DNA from: JBMNGH01 sp050949725
Lineage (GTDB): Bacteria > Bacillota > Thermosediminibacteria > Thermosediminibacterales > Tepidanaerobacteraceae
DNA: 64,000 nucleotides
Direction: 5' to 3'
NCBI GenBank assembly: GCA_050949725.1
Contig: JBMNGH010000001.1
Span: 186,001 to 250,000, forward strand
This document shows, in pieces, positions 25,437-33,353 of the stretch. Under the pieces are notes generated by a model. The model ran no database searches and had not been told where the DNA came from. It saw only the letters and a program-made list of their open reading frames with translations. Numbering within the stretch: the stretch's first letter is position 1; each line of letters opens with the position of its first letter. The translations under genes and the position numbers were made by a program.

Positions 25437-26612
25437 TTACCTTACGGGGAAATCAAAATATGTATCAGGATAAGGCTCATCGACGAGGGTATAATGCCAC
25501 CACTCTTCAGGATAAGGCGCGAAACCATGTCGAACCATAATATCTCTGAGCAGGTTTCTATTCTGTAGCTGCTGCGGTGTAATGAGTGGGCTGTCATGAT
25601 GGGATATTTCACCAAAAAAGTCGAATCCACTTGCCATGTCCAGCTCTTCCCCCGTTAAGGCATCGACAAGTGTTAAGTCAACGGTACTGCCTCGTGAATG
25701 ACCCGATTTTTCAGCAATAAAGTTGAGGTGAAATAGGTCTCTTTTATCTACATCAGGATAATATTTCGACTTCATTATTTGGTCATCTATATCAGCAGCC
25801 CATCTAACAAAATTGTTAACTGCCTGCTGTGGGCGATAGCCGTCAAATATTTTCAAAAGCAGGCCATTCTGTCTACACTCCTCGGCCACCCTTGCCAGAG
25901 CCTCAGCAGCTTCATGGGTCAGTATAACTCTTGGAGCGATGTAACCGTCTACCCTTCTCCCTACAAAATTATCATTCGTATAATATCTTATGTCGTATAT
26001 TGCATCTGGTATAACTTCATCCAGGTAGACAAAACCTTCAGGCATTATATTTCCCTTTTCAATTAGCCTGAGAAATCTTACGGACGCAGCCCACATTTCT
26101 GCACGCGAAACTACCCTGTCTAGCTGCAGGCTCCCATCTGGATAGCCTGTAATAAGTCCAACGTTAAAAATATTCCTTAACTTAGAAACTATTTCAGGAT
26201 CTTCATGAATATCCTCATACAAGTCATCAAATAAAAATACCTGGGGTTCAAGCCCCGCAGCTTCTGCAAACTCATCTAGCAGCCCTATAAAACGCCTTCT
26301 GCTCAGTACCTCACCTTCCTGCTGCAAGGAGACATCAATACTCCGGCCTTCAGTTAAAAGCATGATATTTGTTAACAACTCCACAAGTTCCTGTTCACCT
26401 ACCTGCCCTTCAGGGTTGGCAGCATCTCTATCATCAAGCAGGCCTTTGGCGAAAAGTTCTGACAAATAAGGATAATACCAGCTATTTTGATATGGTGCAA
26501 CTTTATTTTCAAGATCCTGCGCATAAGAACATGAGCCGTTTACTCCCGTAAAAGTAAATGCAACAAACAACAAGATGACAAAAGTAACTAATACTCGCTT
26601 AATCCTAATCAA
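25437..26612 (-). CDS. Secreted SLH-domain D-Ala-D-Ala dipeptidase (VanX family)
   Basis: A 391-residue exported protein that appears to join S-layer homology modules to a VanX-type zinc D,D-dipeptidase. The N-terminus is a signal peptide (basic RIKR, then a hydrophobic run, cleavage expected after about residue 30). Two SLH-like modules follow (one around residues 40-85 with WYYPYLSELFAKGLL, one around 130-185 with NVGLITGYPDGSLQLDRVVS and RAEMWA). The catalytic part spans about 195-391 with FDGYRPQQAVNNFVRW, the zinc motif SGHSRGSTVDL and the EEWWH motif near the end, so all VanX ligands are present. The TTG at 26612 is the best start (AGGAGG, 9-base spacing). The likely role is wall peptide turnover at the cell surface; no vanH or vanA is nearby, so resistance is not implied. 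Confidence 0.88.
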   Translation of the reverse strand: MIRIKRVLVTFVILLFVAFTFTGVNGSCSYAQDLENKVAPYQNSWYYPYLSELFAKGLLDDRDAANPEGQVGEQELVELLTNIMLLTEGRSIDVSLQQEGEVLSRRRFIGLLDEFAEAAGLEPQVFLFDDLYEDIHEDPEIVSKLRNIFNVGLITGYPDGSLQLDRVVSRAEMWAASVRFLRLIEKGNIMPEGFVYLDEVIPDAIYDIRYYTNDNFVGRRVDGYIAPRVILTHEAAEALARVAEECRQNGLLLKIFDGYRPQQAVNNFVRWAADIDDQIMKSKYYPDVDKRDLFHLNFIAEKSGHSRGSTVDLTLVDALTGEELDMASGFDFFGEISHHDSPLITPQQLQNRNLLRDIMVRHGFAPYPEEWWHYTLVDEPYPDTYFDFPVR

Positions 26613-26746
26613 GAAATCCAACCTCCTATGATTCTATTTTTACTTACATAGATTTTACAGTTCACTTTTCTTCTGTTCAAATTTTATCAACTATAAATAC
26701 GTGCCCTCAGCTCCTTATTCCTAATTTTGCAAATTGCCCAGTCCTA

Positions 26747-26752
26747 ATTATA
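26747..26752 (-). promoter_or_regulatory. Extended -10 element upstream of the SLH-VanX gene
   Basis: TGGTATAAT on the minus strand is a consensus extended -10, about 135 bases before the start codon. I find no good -35 at 16-18 bases. The rest of the 26613-26883 gap is AT-rich and holds no gene that I can support. Confidence 0.35.
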
Positions 26753-26883
26753 CCACACTTAAAAAAAACGGGAGTAGTTCCTTGTTAATGTCAATCCCAG
26801 TGGTGAGTAAATCGGAGCATGAAGTCTTGACAAGTAATGGGCAACAGTAAAACTTTTGCAGTTCATTAAATTATAGTAAAAAA

Positions 26884-28425
26884 TCAGGTGATTACATTTC
26901 GATAGTATTTATCTAAATTCCTGTATCTGAGTGCTTCAGCTATGTGATTTTCTTTTATGTTTGCAGAACAATCCAAATCGGCTATTGTTCTAGATATTTT
27001 TAGTATTTTATTATAAGCCCTGGCGCTAAACTTCAGATTGTCGAATGCTTCCTTCATCAATAGCTTCTCGGCCTTACCCAGCTTACAATACCTATTCATC
27101 AGCGAAGGTGTTAGCTGAGAATTACAAAAAATTTCTCGCCTGTATCTCTCAAGTTGGATAGCACGGGCATTTTCAACCCTATTCTTTATGGTTGCGGAAT
27201 CAGTTGTTTCGACTTTATCAAAATCCGCAAATTTGACAGGAGCAACATCTACCTGCAGGTCTATCCTGTCAAGCAAAGGCCCTGATATTTTGGAGAGGTA
27301 TTTGTTAATTTGAGAACTAGTGCAGGTGCACTCATGGAAGGGATCACCGTAGTAACCACACGGACAGGGATTCATCGCAGCGACCAACATGAACTTTGAA
27401 GGATACGTCACTGTGGCGTTAAGTCTGGAAATAGTTATCTTTTCGTCCTCCATAGGCTGTCTCAAGAGCTCAAGAATCTCTTTTGGAAATTCCGGAAGTT
27501 CATCTAAAAAAAGCACCCCGTGATGTGCAAGTGTAACCTCACCCGGCATCGGGATACGCCCCCCTCCAACCATGCTCACAGGTGATATGCTGTGGTGAGG
27601 TGCCCTGAAAGGCCTATGCTTCATCAAACCGGAACCTGTTTTTAAAAGTCCTGATATGCTGTAAATTTTAGTCACTTCCAATGACTCCTCGAATGTCATG
27701 GAAGGAAGTATTGAAGGTATCCGCCTTGATATCATTGTCTTTCCGGAACCCGGAGGCCCTATCATAAGCAAACCATGGTGGCCTGCTGCCGCTATTTCCA
27801 GACACCTCTTTAAAGATTCCTGGCCTTTTATTTCGTTAAAATCACCGACATGTTCACGATTATCTCCTTTTTTTACGGTTTTAATGGAGCTGTTACAGAA
27901 ATTTGTATTACTGTACTCCCCTCTGAAAAAGGCTGCCGCATCCTTCAGAGTTTCGACACCTACAACCTCAATACCCTCAATAACTGCAGCTTCATGCATA
28001 TTAGAAACAGGAACTATGATACCTTTTAGCTTTCTGGCCTTTGTTTCAATTGCCATAGGAAGTATCCCGTTTACAGGTCTGACCTTGCCATCCAGGGAAA
28101 GCTCCCCTGCAATAGCATAACTATCAAGAAGCTCAGCGGGCACTTGCTGTGTGGCTGCAAGGATTCCAAGAGCAATTGGTAGATCAAAATGGGGGCCTTC
28201 TTTTTTTATGTCAGCCGGGGCAAGGTTTAGCGTTATCCTTTTGATCGGAAAATCAAACTCTTGGTTTTTTATTGCAGCTCTCACACGTTCTCTGGATTCT
28301 CTAACAGCCGTATCTGGTAGCCCCACAATGTCAAAGCCCGGCAAGCCGCTGGTTATGTATACCTGAACGTCAACTAAAAAACTTTCCAATCCATAAATTG
28401 CGCAGCTTATGGCCTGTGCAAGCAA
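26884..28425 (-). CDS. comM: YifB/ComM family Mg-chelatase-like AAA+ ATPase
   Basis: ComM is a hexameric helicase that promotes branch migration when donor DNA is integrated. From the TTG at 28425 the protein has 513 residues and begins MLAQAISCAIYGLESFLV, the family N-terminus; the frame is open further upstream, but without family similarity. It has a Lon-like N-terminal domain, Walker A MIGPPGSGKTMISRRIPS near residue 215, Walker B VLFLDELPEFP, and the NPCPCGYYGDP zinc-binding block with a later CTC. The C-terminal domain ends DKYYRNVIT. It is a likely functional partner of dprA, which lies 4 kb away. Confidence 0.96.
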   Translation of the reverse strand: MLAQAISCAIYGLESFLVDVQVYITSGLPGFDIVGLPDTAVRESRERVRAAIKNQEFDFPIKRITLNLAPADIKKEGPHFDLPIALGILAATQQVPAELLDSYAIAGELSLDGKVRPVNGILPMAIETKARKLKGIIVPVSNMHEAAVIEGIEVVGVETLKDAAAFFRGEYSNTNFCNSSIKTVKKGDNREHVGDFNEIKGQESLKRCLEIAAAGHHGLLMIGPPGSGKTMISRRIPSILPSMTFEESLEVTKIYSISGLLKTGSGLMKHRPFRAPHHSISPVSMVGGGRIPMPGEVTLAHHGVLFLDELPEFPKEILELLRQPMEDEKITISRLNATVTYPSKFMLVAAMNPCPCGYYGDPFHECTCTSSQINKYLSKISGPLLDRIDLQVDVAPVKFADFDKVETTDSATIKNRVENARAIQLERYRREIFCNSQLTPSLMNRYCKLGKAEKLLMKEAFDNLKFSARAYNKILKISRTIADLDCSANIKENHIAEALRYRNLDKYYRNVIT

Positions 28426-28553
28426 TCCTTTAACCCCCAGTAGTAAACTTGGTGTCTTTATTCTGCAACTCAAAAACTGTAATCAAGCGCGGATAAAATA
28501 ATCTGAAGCTTGAATAAAATCATGTAGTCAAATTTATTCTAAGTAAATGTTTG

Positions 28554-28841
28554 CTACAGCACTTGTAAGTGGAATAAATATTGCAACTGCTGCATAGACT
28601 CCTCATCATTTCGGTAGTGCGAAGGCAATAAAAAAAGACCCGTGTAATAACATAAGGAATCGTAGTATTTCCATTGATTTTTCATTATATTAGTCTTTTT
28701 AAAGTCAATATTCGATATCAAATACCAAATTCCTGCAATGTTAGGAATATTTATCATGAGATAGTCTGTTGGATTACCGAATTTTTGTGATAATATTTCC
28801 CATTCGATTATCAACTTAAGCCATGAAATGTGCTTTAACAT
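28554..28841 (-). CDS. Hypothetical small protein
   Basis: A 95-residue open frame with an ATG and a weak AAGG site. I do not recognise the sequence. It is rich in Tyr, Ile and Asn, has a moderately hydrophobic stretch (YLMINIPNIAGIWYLIS), and no signal peptide, Cys pair or repeat. It lies in the accessory pocket between comM and the Lnt-like gene, among decayed genes, so it may be a remnant or a chance frame. Confidence 0.3.
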   Translation of the reverse strand: MLKHISWLKLIIEWEILSQKFGNPTDYLMINIPNIAGIWYLISNIDFKKTNIMKNQWKYYDSLCYYTGLFLLPSHYRNDEESMQQLQYLFHLQVL

Positions 28842-29071
28842 TGAACAACCTTATCATTGTAAATTTTGAAATCTATGGTCTGCATCGATAAAGTAAACAC
28901 GCTGTTTAAATTATTGCGTCGTTTCTCTAGCTGTTTTACATATTTTGGTCTGTAAACGCAACAATTTCCCTTTATCACGTAGAAACGCGCATCATCTAAA
29001 AAAAACTTAGTATTTTCCTATACTGCTTTAAACATCAAGCGGTCTTTATGTTTTAAACAGTGATGCCATTT
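28842..29071. other. Intergenic region with inverted CTGTTTAAA motif
   Basis: CTGTTTAAA at 28902-28910 and its complement TTTAAACAG at 29052-29060 bound a 159-base AT-rich segment. A second, imperfect pair (ATTATTGCGTCGTTT with AAACGCAACAATT) lies inside the left half. This could be a degenerate miniature element, but the arms are short. I see no gene. Confidence 0.3.
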
Positions 29072-30562
29072 CTATTCCCAGCGTTTGTCATATTTTCTTG
29101 AAATATTCATAAACAAACGCACCGCAGCTATAAAAACAATCCCTAAAAACAATATCCTCTCAAGGTACCTACCAAATAATAAATAGAAACTTTTTACATT
29201 CATTACCTCAATGTTTTGAGTTATACTGCCTTTTTTGCCATATCCAAGTTCTGCAATAATTCTGCCATTGTGATCAATAATCTGAGATATTCCATCCTCA
29301 TTTGATACAACAATTGGAACCGCACACTCTGCAGCTTTCATTACAGGAAAATACCTATGAATATTATGATATATAAAGTCAAAGCCACTATCATTAAAAG
29401 GTGCTAAAATTATTTGGGCTCCGTTTTTTTTAAGTTGCTCTACTGTTTTAGCATTTATATCATAGCAAATTGATACTCCTATTTTCCCAAATTGTGTTTC
29501 ATATACATCATAATCTTTTCCTTTTGAATAATTCCTGGTTTCACTAAAAGGCACCAGATTTCTTTTCCTGCTTATTCCTTCAATTTTCCCATCATTAAGC
29601 AGTAAGGCAGAAATAAACCTTTCATCCTTGCTTTTTGTAACACTGTTTCCTTCAGTAACAGTAAATAAGGTGAGAGAACCTAATTGTTTAGATGCATCAA
29701 TTATATTTTTCCTGAATGTTTGATCAACTTTATTCTCTGTATCATAGATCCCCAGTTCAGTCTCGGGGAATACGATAATATCTGCATCTGCAAATTCAGC
29801 AAGACTCATATAATATTGAAACCTCTGGTTTATGAAATCTTCGTAATCCATATTACCTGATGGCGGAGCATAACTGCCCTGTATGCATGCAACCGACACT
29901 TCCTTCAATATCTCAGTGTCGGCTGATAAATCCATTAAGTTCGGAATTAAAATTAATAAAGCGCATATTGTAAGAACAATACCACTTATTCTGATACTTT
30001 TAATATCACATAACACATTTGCTGCTGTAGATAATAGCAATGTAACCAGCAATAGAACCACGCGGCCACCAAAAATAGTTGCTGCTTTAATTATAAAACT
30101 ATGAGTTGACAAAGGCGACAAGACAGGTATCATATGGATGAAGCTTATTGCCGGTATATTCTGAAATATAAAATCAAATGCAAAAAAGAAAGCTGGTATT
30201 ACAATAAATTTATAGCTTTTCTCATTGCAACTAATCAGCACTCTATACAAAATCCTTGCAAACAAATCTCCCATAAGAACAGCCAATACAATTCCCAAAA
30301 AATATGGAAACACATTATTCCATATACTGATAGCAAGTATAAGAAAATATGGCATCAAAAAACAATATGTATTTATCCTAGTAATATATCCCTGCAAAAT
30401 GAGATAGGAAGCCAATATGATTCCAATGTAAAACAGAAATGCCGCAAAAGGCAGAATGTTTCCGGCTATAAGCATAATCCCTGAAATCAAATATAGAACT
30501 GGAATAATTGCGTATTTGAGTATTCTTTTCTTCTTGAACTTTTGCTTCTCATATATTGACAT
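29072..30562 (-). CDS. Lnt-like membrane carbon-nitrogen hydrolase
   Basis: A 496-residue membrane protein resembling apolipoprotein N-acyltransferase: six to seven hydrophobic helices (about residues 15-215), a nitrilase-fold domain (about 225-465) and a C-terminal helix. The nitrilase triad is readable as Glu in VFPETELGIYD, Lys in GISRKRNLVPFSE, and Cys in IGVSICYD. In outer-membrane bacteria Lnt N-acylates lipoproteins; monoderm Firmicutes rarely need it, so substrate and role are open (lipoprotein N-acylation or another amidase/acyltransfer). The ATG at 30562 has AAGGA 10 bases upstream; an earlier in-frame start at 30655 would overlap the SRAP gene. It lies 13 bases after that broken gene. 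Confidence 0.85.
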   Translation of the reverse strand: MSIYEKQKFKKKRILKYAIIPVLYLISGIMLIAGNILPFAAFLFYIGIILASYLILQGYITRINTYCFLMPYFLILAISIWNNVFPYFLGIVLAVLMGDLFARILYRVLISCNEKSYKFIVIPAFFFAFDFIFQNIPAISFIHMIPVLSPLSTHSFIIKAATIFGGRVVLLLVTLLLSTAANVLCDIKSIRISGIVLTICALLILIPNLMDLSADTEILKEVSVACIQGSYAPPSGNMDYEDFINQRFQYYMSLAEFADADIIVFPETELGIYDTENKVDQTFRKNIIDASKQLGSLTLFTVTEGNSVTKSKDERFISALLLNDGKIEGISRKRNLVPFSETRNYSKGKDYDVYETQFGKIGVSICYDINAKTVEQLKKNGAQIILAPFNDSGFDFIYHNIHRYFPVMKAAECAVPIVVSNEDGISQIIDHNGRIIAELGYGKKGSITQNIEVMNVKSFYLLFGRYLERILFLGIVFIAAVRLFMNISRKYDKRWE

Positions 30563-30575
30563 CTTAATATGTCCT

Positions 30576-30917
30576 TCATATAAATATCTTGTATTTTGTC
30601 TTCCTTCCGGCACCAACGTCTTTCCATTTATAAAAATTATTTGCAGGAACAACACATCTTCTGTAATAAAAAGAGTCCTTAAACATTGGTTTGTTCATAA
30701 TAGTTTCAGATCTTGCGTTTATAACCAATTTCTTTTCTCCAAGTGGGAAACCCCATTCTGCAAATTGTAACGATCTTTTGCCGTCATCTATTATAATAGG
30801 AGTAATTTTTTTTGGAAAAAAATCTCCTGGTTCATATTCTCTTTTGACTTCATCATCAATTGCATAGTATTTCAACAAATCTTGTGCTTCAGCCATAAGT
30901 AGGAAACTCCCACACAT
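30576..30917 (-). pseudogene. SRAP/YedK-type abasic-site protein, truncated
   Basis: SRAP proteins (YedK/HMCES) use the Cys after the initiator Met to crosslink to abasic sites in single-stranded DNA and are about 200-230 residues. This frame has 113 residues. It begins MCGSFLLMAEAQDL behind GGGAGG, so Cys2 is present, and INARSET keeps the conserved Asn. In the next motif, usually FYEW, the sequence is VVPANNFYKWKD, so the catalytic Glu is replaced by Lys. The protein stops at GRKTKYKIFI, losing the half that carries the active His. The Lnt-like gene starts 13 bases later. I infer a decayed gene. Confidence 0.75.
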
Positions 30918-30953
30918 TATAATGCCTCCCAAACAATTATACAAAGCCTTTTC

Positions 30954-31304
30954 TCAAAATGCATTCTGTATATGTGTGAGTTGGGTCTTATCTCCTGACA
31001 TAAATATACCGATTACATCAAACCTCAAAGCCTTATATCGTGCCTTGCTTTCAGACAAGTAGCACATAGCGGCTTTTCGTATCCTTTGCTGTTTGAAATG
31101 ATTTACAGCTTCAATCCCCATTCCGTAGTCTCCCGAGGTTCTCGTCTTCACTTCCACAAAAACAATCGTGTTCATCTTTAATGCAATTATATCTATTTCT
31201 CCGTAAAGGCATCTGTAATTTTGGGCTAATATCTTATATCCGTGTAATAACAAATAGTCCGCTGCACACCGTTCTCCTTTCAGACCAAGTTTTCTTTTAT
31301 TCAT
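30954..31304 (-). CDS. yraN: UPF0102/YraN family endonuclease-like protein
   Basis: Small protein (116 aa) of the YraN family with a restriction-endonuclease-like fold. Conserved pieces are LGLKGERCAADYLL, NYRCLYGEIDIIA and VFVEVKTR, the last two supplying the D/E-x-K type metal site, and a final LRFDVIGI strand. Its cellular role is not settled. The ATG directly follows the rnhB TAA, and the pair rnhB-yraN is a common neighbourhood that suggests a function near DNA repair or recombination. Confidence 0.9.
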   Translation of the reverse strand: MNKRKLGLKGERCAADYLLLHGYKILAQNYRCLYGEIDIIALKMNTIVFVEVKTRTSGDYGMGIEAVNHFKQQRIRKAAMCYLSESKARYKALRFDVIGIFMSGDKTQLTHIQNAF

Positions 31305-31910
31305 TTATGTGTTCAGTCCCTTTACATTAAAGCTTTTTCTGTGGATCGGGCATCTGCCGTATTTTTTCAAGGATTCCATATGTTTTTTAGTGGCATATCC
31401 TTTATTTCTAATAAAATCGTACTGTGGGTATTCTTTACTATAAGCACACATGATCCTATCTCTTTCAACCTTTGCGATTATGGACGCAGCCGCAATACAA
31501 GCACACAGCCTATCACCTTTTATTATGCTTTGCTGCGGAATATTTATATCCGGGATCTTCAGGGCATCGACTAGCACGAAATCAGGTGTAATCGATAGTT
31601 TTCCAACAGCTTCTTTCATCGCAATATAAGTGGCGTTTAAAATGTTGTATGTATCTATATAACTCTCGTCTACGACGGCATAAGCGTAGGAAAGGGCAGT
31701 ATTTTTGATTTCTTCATACACTTTTTGTCTCTTTTTCTCACTCAATAACTTCGAATCCTTTAGGTCACAAATATTCGAATGAATGGGCAGGATAACCGCA
31801 CCGGCAACTACCGGCCCCGCCAGAGGACCTCTTCCTGCTTCATCTACACCTGCTATATAGGTGTATCCTTCTCCCCTTAAAGCCATCTCCTTTTGATATA
31901 AATCATGCAA
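31305..31910 (-). CDS. rnhB: Ribonuclease HII
   Basis: RNase HII removes single ribonucleotides and RNA primers from DNA. The protein (201 aa from the TTG at 31910) has the hallmark GVDEAGRGPLAGPVVAGAVI, DSKLLSEKKR, and FVLVDAL, giving the acidic active-site residues, plus ASIIAKVERDR. An in-frame ATG at 31940 lacks a ribosome binding site, while AGGGGAG lies 8 bases before the TTG, and the family N-terminus fits the shorter form. It follows rbgA, as in B. subtilis. Confidence 0.95.
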   Translation of the reverse strand: MHDLYQKEMALRGEGYTYIAGVDEAGRGPLAGPVVAGAVILPIHSNICDLKDSKLLSEKKRQKVYEEIKNTALSYAYAVVDESYIDTYNILNATYIAMKEAVGKLSITPDFVLVDALKIPDINIPQQSIIKGDRLCACIAAASIIAKVERDRIMCAYSKEYPQYDFIRNKGYATKKHMESLKKYGRCPIHRKSFNVKGLNT

Positions 31911-31991
31911 TATTAGCTCTCCCCTAATAATAACATACATATTATTTGTTTTCTTTTATTCAGTAGCAATATCTCGTAATATTTCAGGTTA

Positions 31992-32849
31992 CTAGACACT
32001 ATCTTGATTCGATATGTTTTGCCAAAATCCTTCCTTTTCTCCGGGTTTTTCCAAACTAATCGCACCCAGCATCCCTTTGCGAAACTCTTTAATTAAAGTT
32101 GTGGCTGCCCTGTCTAAATCCTCTTCTCCTTTGCTCAAAAGAAAACCTCGGTTTTTCGCAATTTGACGCAATAAATCGAATGTAGGTCGGTCTAAACTGA
32201 TTTTATAACGTGATTGTAATTTTTCGGGATATGTTTCTGATAAGAACTCGAGCAGATAAAGTGAAAGTTTGTTTAAATCCAGCAATTCCTCTTTTATGCA
32301 ACCCAAAAGGGCTATTTTTATACCAACAGATTTGTCTTCAAATTTTGGCCAAAGTATGCCCGGAGTGTCCAGTACTTCCAGCTTTGAACCGGCTTTTAGC
32401 CACATTTTACCCTTTGTTACTCCCGGCACATCACCCGTCCTGGCTGCTTTTCTGCCGGCTAATTGATTAATTACGGATGATTTACCTACATTGGGGATCC
32501 CAATCACCATACACCTGGCGGGCCTTCTTTTTACCTTATACTTTTGTTCAATGTACCTTAAAACCCTGAACACAGATTTCGTCTTCAGTGCATTTACTTC
32601 AAAAGTTGTCATTCCGATTTTTTTGAAATCTTCAACCCAAAGCGAGGTAATGCTCTGATCAGAAAGATCTGCCTTATTTAACAATACAATTAAATCCTTT
32701 GAACCTATTAATTCGCCGAGCTGGGGCAAGGAGGTGCTCAAAGGGGCTCGGGCATCTGTCAGCTGTATGACGAGATCGACTAAGGGTAGAAATTGTTTGA
32801 TGAGTCTCTGAGTCTTAACCATATGGCCTGGATACCACTGTATAGTCAT
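31992..32849 (-). CDS. rbgA: Ribosome biogenesis GTPase RbgA (YlqF)
   Basis: RbgA is needed for late assembly of the 50S subunit. The 285-residue protein is a circularly permuted GTPase: G4 (LLNKADL) near residue 58 precedes G1 (GIPNVGKSSVINQLAG) near 121 and G3 (LDTPGILWP) near 163, and the N-terminus carries the family WYPGHMVKTQR. A C-terminal helical domain ends the protein. The ATG has GGTGGTGAT upstream. It lies after rplS and before rnhB. Confidence 0.97.
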   Translation of the reverse strand: MTIQWYPGHMVKTQRLIKQFLPLVDLVIQLTDARAPLSTSLPQLGELIGSKDLIVLLNKADLSDQSITSLWVEDFKKIGMTTFEVNALKTKSVFRVLRYIEQKYKVKRRPARCMVIGIPNVGKSSVINQLAGRKAARTGDVPGVTKGKMWLKAGSKLEVLDTPGILWPKFEDKSVGIKIALLGCIKEELLDLNKLSLYLLEFLSETYPEKLQSRYKISLDRPTFDLLRQIAKNRGFLLSKGEEDLDRAATTLIKEFRKGMLGAISLEKPGEKEGFWQNISNQDSV

Positions 32850-32876
32850 GTTTAATCACCACCATAAAACAATTAA

Positions 32877-32896
32877 AGGGACTGTCGTCAGTCCCT
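32877..32896 (-). terminator. Hairpin overlapping the rplS stop codon
   Basis: An 8-bp perfect stem AGGGACTG/CAGTCCCT with a 4-base loop; the rplS TGA (32888-32890) lies in the loop and adjoining base of the stem. TTTAATTGTTTT follows on the minus strand. It resembles a weak intrinsic terminator or attenuator between rplS and rbgA. Confidence 0.55.
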
Positions 32897-33229
32897 CTCT
32901 TTTATCCTTGCTGCTTTTCCTCTCAGTTTTCTCATATAATATAATTTGGCTCTGCGCACACGACCTTTTTTTACTACCTCTATCTTCTCTATACGCGGTG
33001 AATGTAAGGGAAATATTCTCTCAACACCCACACCGTATGATATTTTCCTTACTATAAAGGTCTCTCTCAAACCACCGCCTTTTCTTGCAATAACCACACC
33101 TTCAAACACCTGAATCCTCTCCCGGTTGCCCTCAACTACTTTCGTAAAAACTCTAACAGTATCACCCGGTCTGAAATCGGGAACGTCTTTTCTGATTTGT
33201 TCTTGTTCTACTGAGCTTATTATGTCCAT
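32888..33229 (-). CDS. rplS: 50S ribosomal protein L19
   Basis: L19 lies at the 30S-50S interface. From the ATG at 33229 (AGGGAGGG upstream) the protein has 113 residues and begins MDIISSVEQEQIRKDVPDFR, with RERIQVFEGVVIARKGGGL, RKISYGVGVERIFPLHSPRI, and the C-terminal RRAKLYYMRKLRGKAARI. The frame opens 69 bases earlier, but that part is not L19. It belongs to rpsP-khpA-rimM-trmD-rplS. Confidence 0.98.
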   Translation of the reverse strand: MDIISSVEQEQIRKDVPDFRPGDTVRVFTKVVEGNRERIQVFEGVVIARKGGGLRETFIVRKISYGVGVERIFPLHSPRIEKIEVVKKGRVRRAKLYYMRKLRGKAARIKERD

Positions 33230-33353
33230 CTGTATCCCTCCCTCTGCTGGTTGATGAGTGACATGACATATTATAGCATAAAGGACTTTATATAACAATA
33301 AATATGCCTATAAAACAAGAAAACATAACAAGAAATATCCTTTTCAACTTATA

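Noticed and set aside
25442..25630. Extra 62-residue ORF inside the VanX-like gene
   Set aside because: It is on the same strand but in another frame of a well-supported gene, with no ribosome binding site or recognisable family.
25437..26612. Vancomycin resistance determinant
   Set aside because: The VanX-like enzyme is secreted, joined to SLH modules, and has no vanH, vanA or vanRS neighbours, so a wall-turnover role is more likely.
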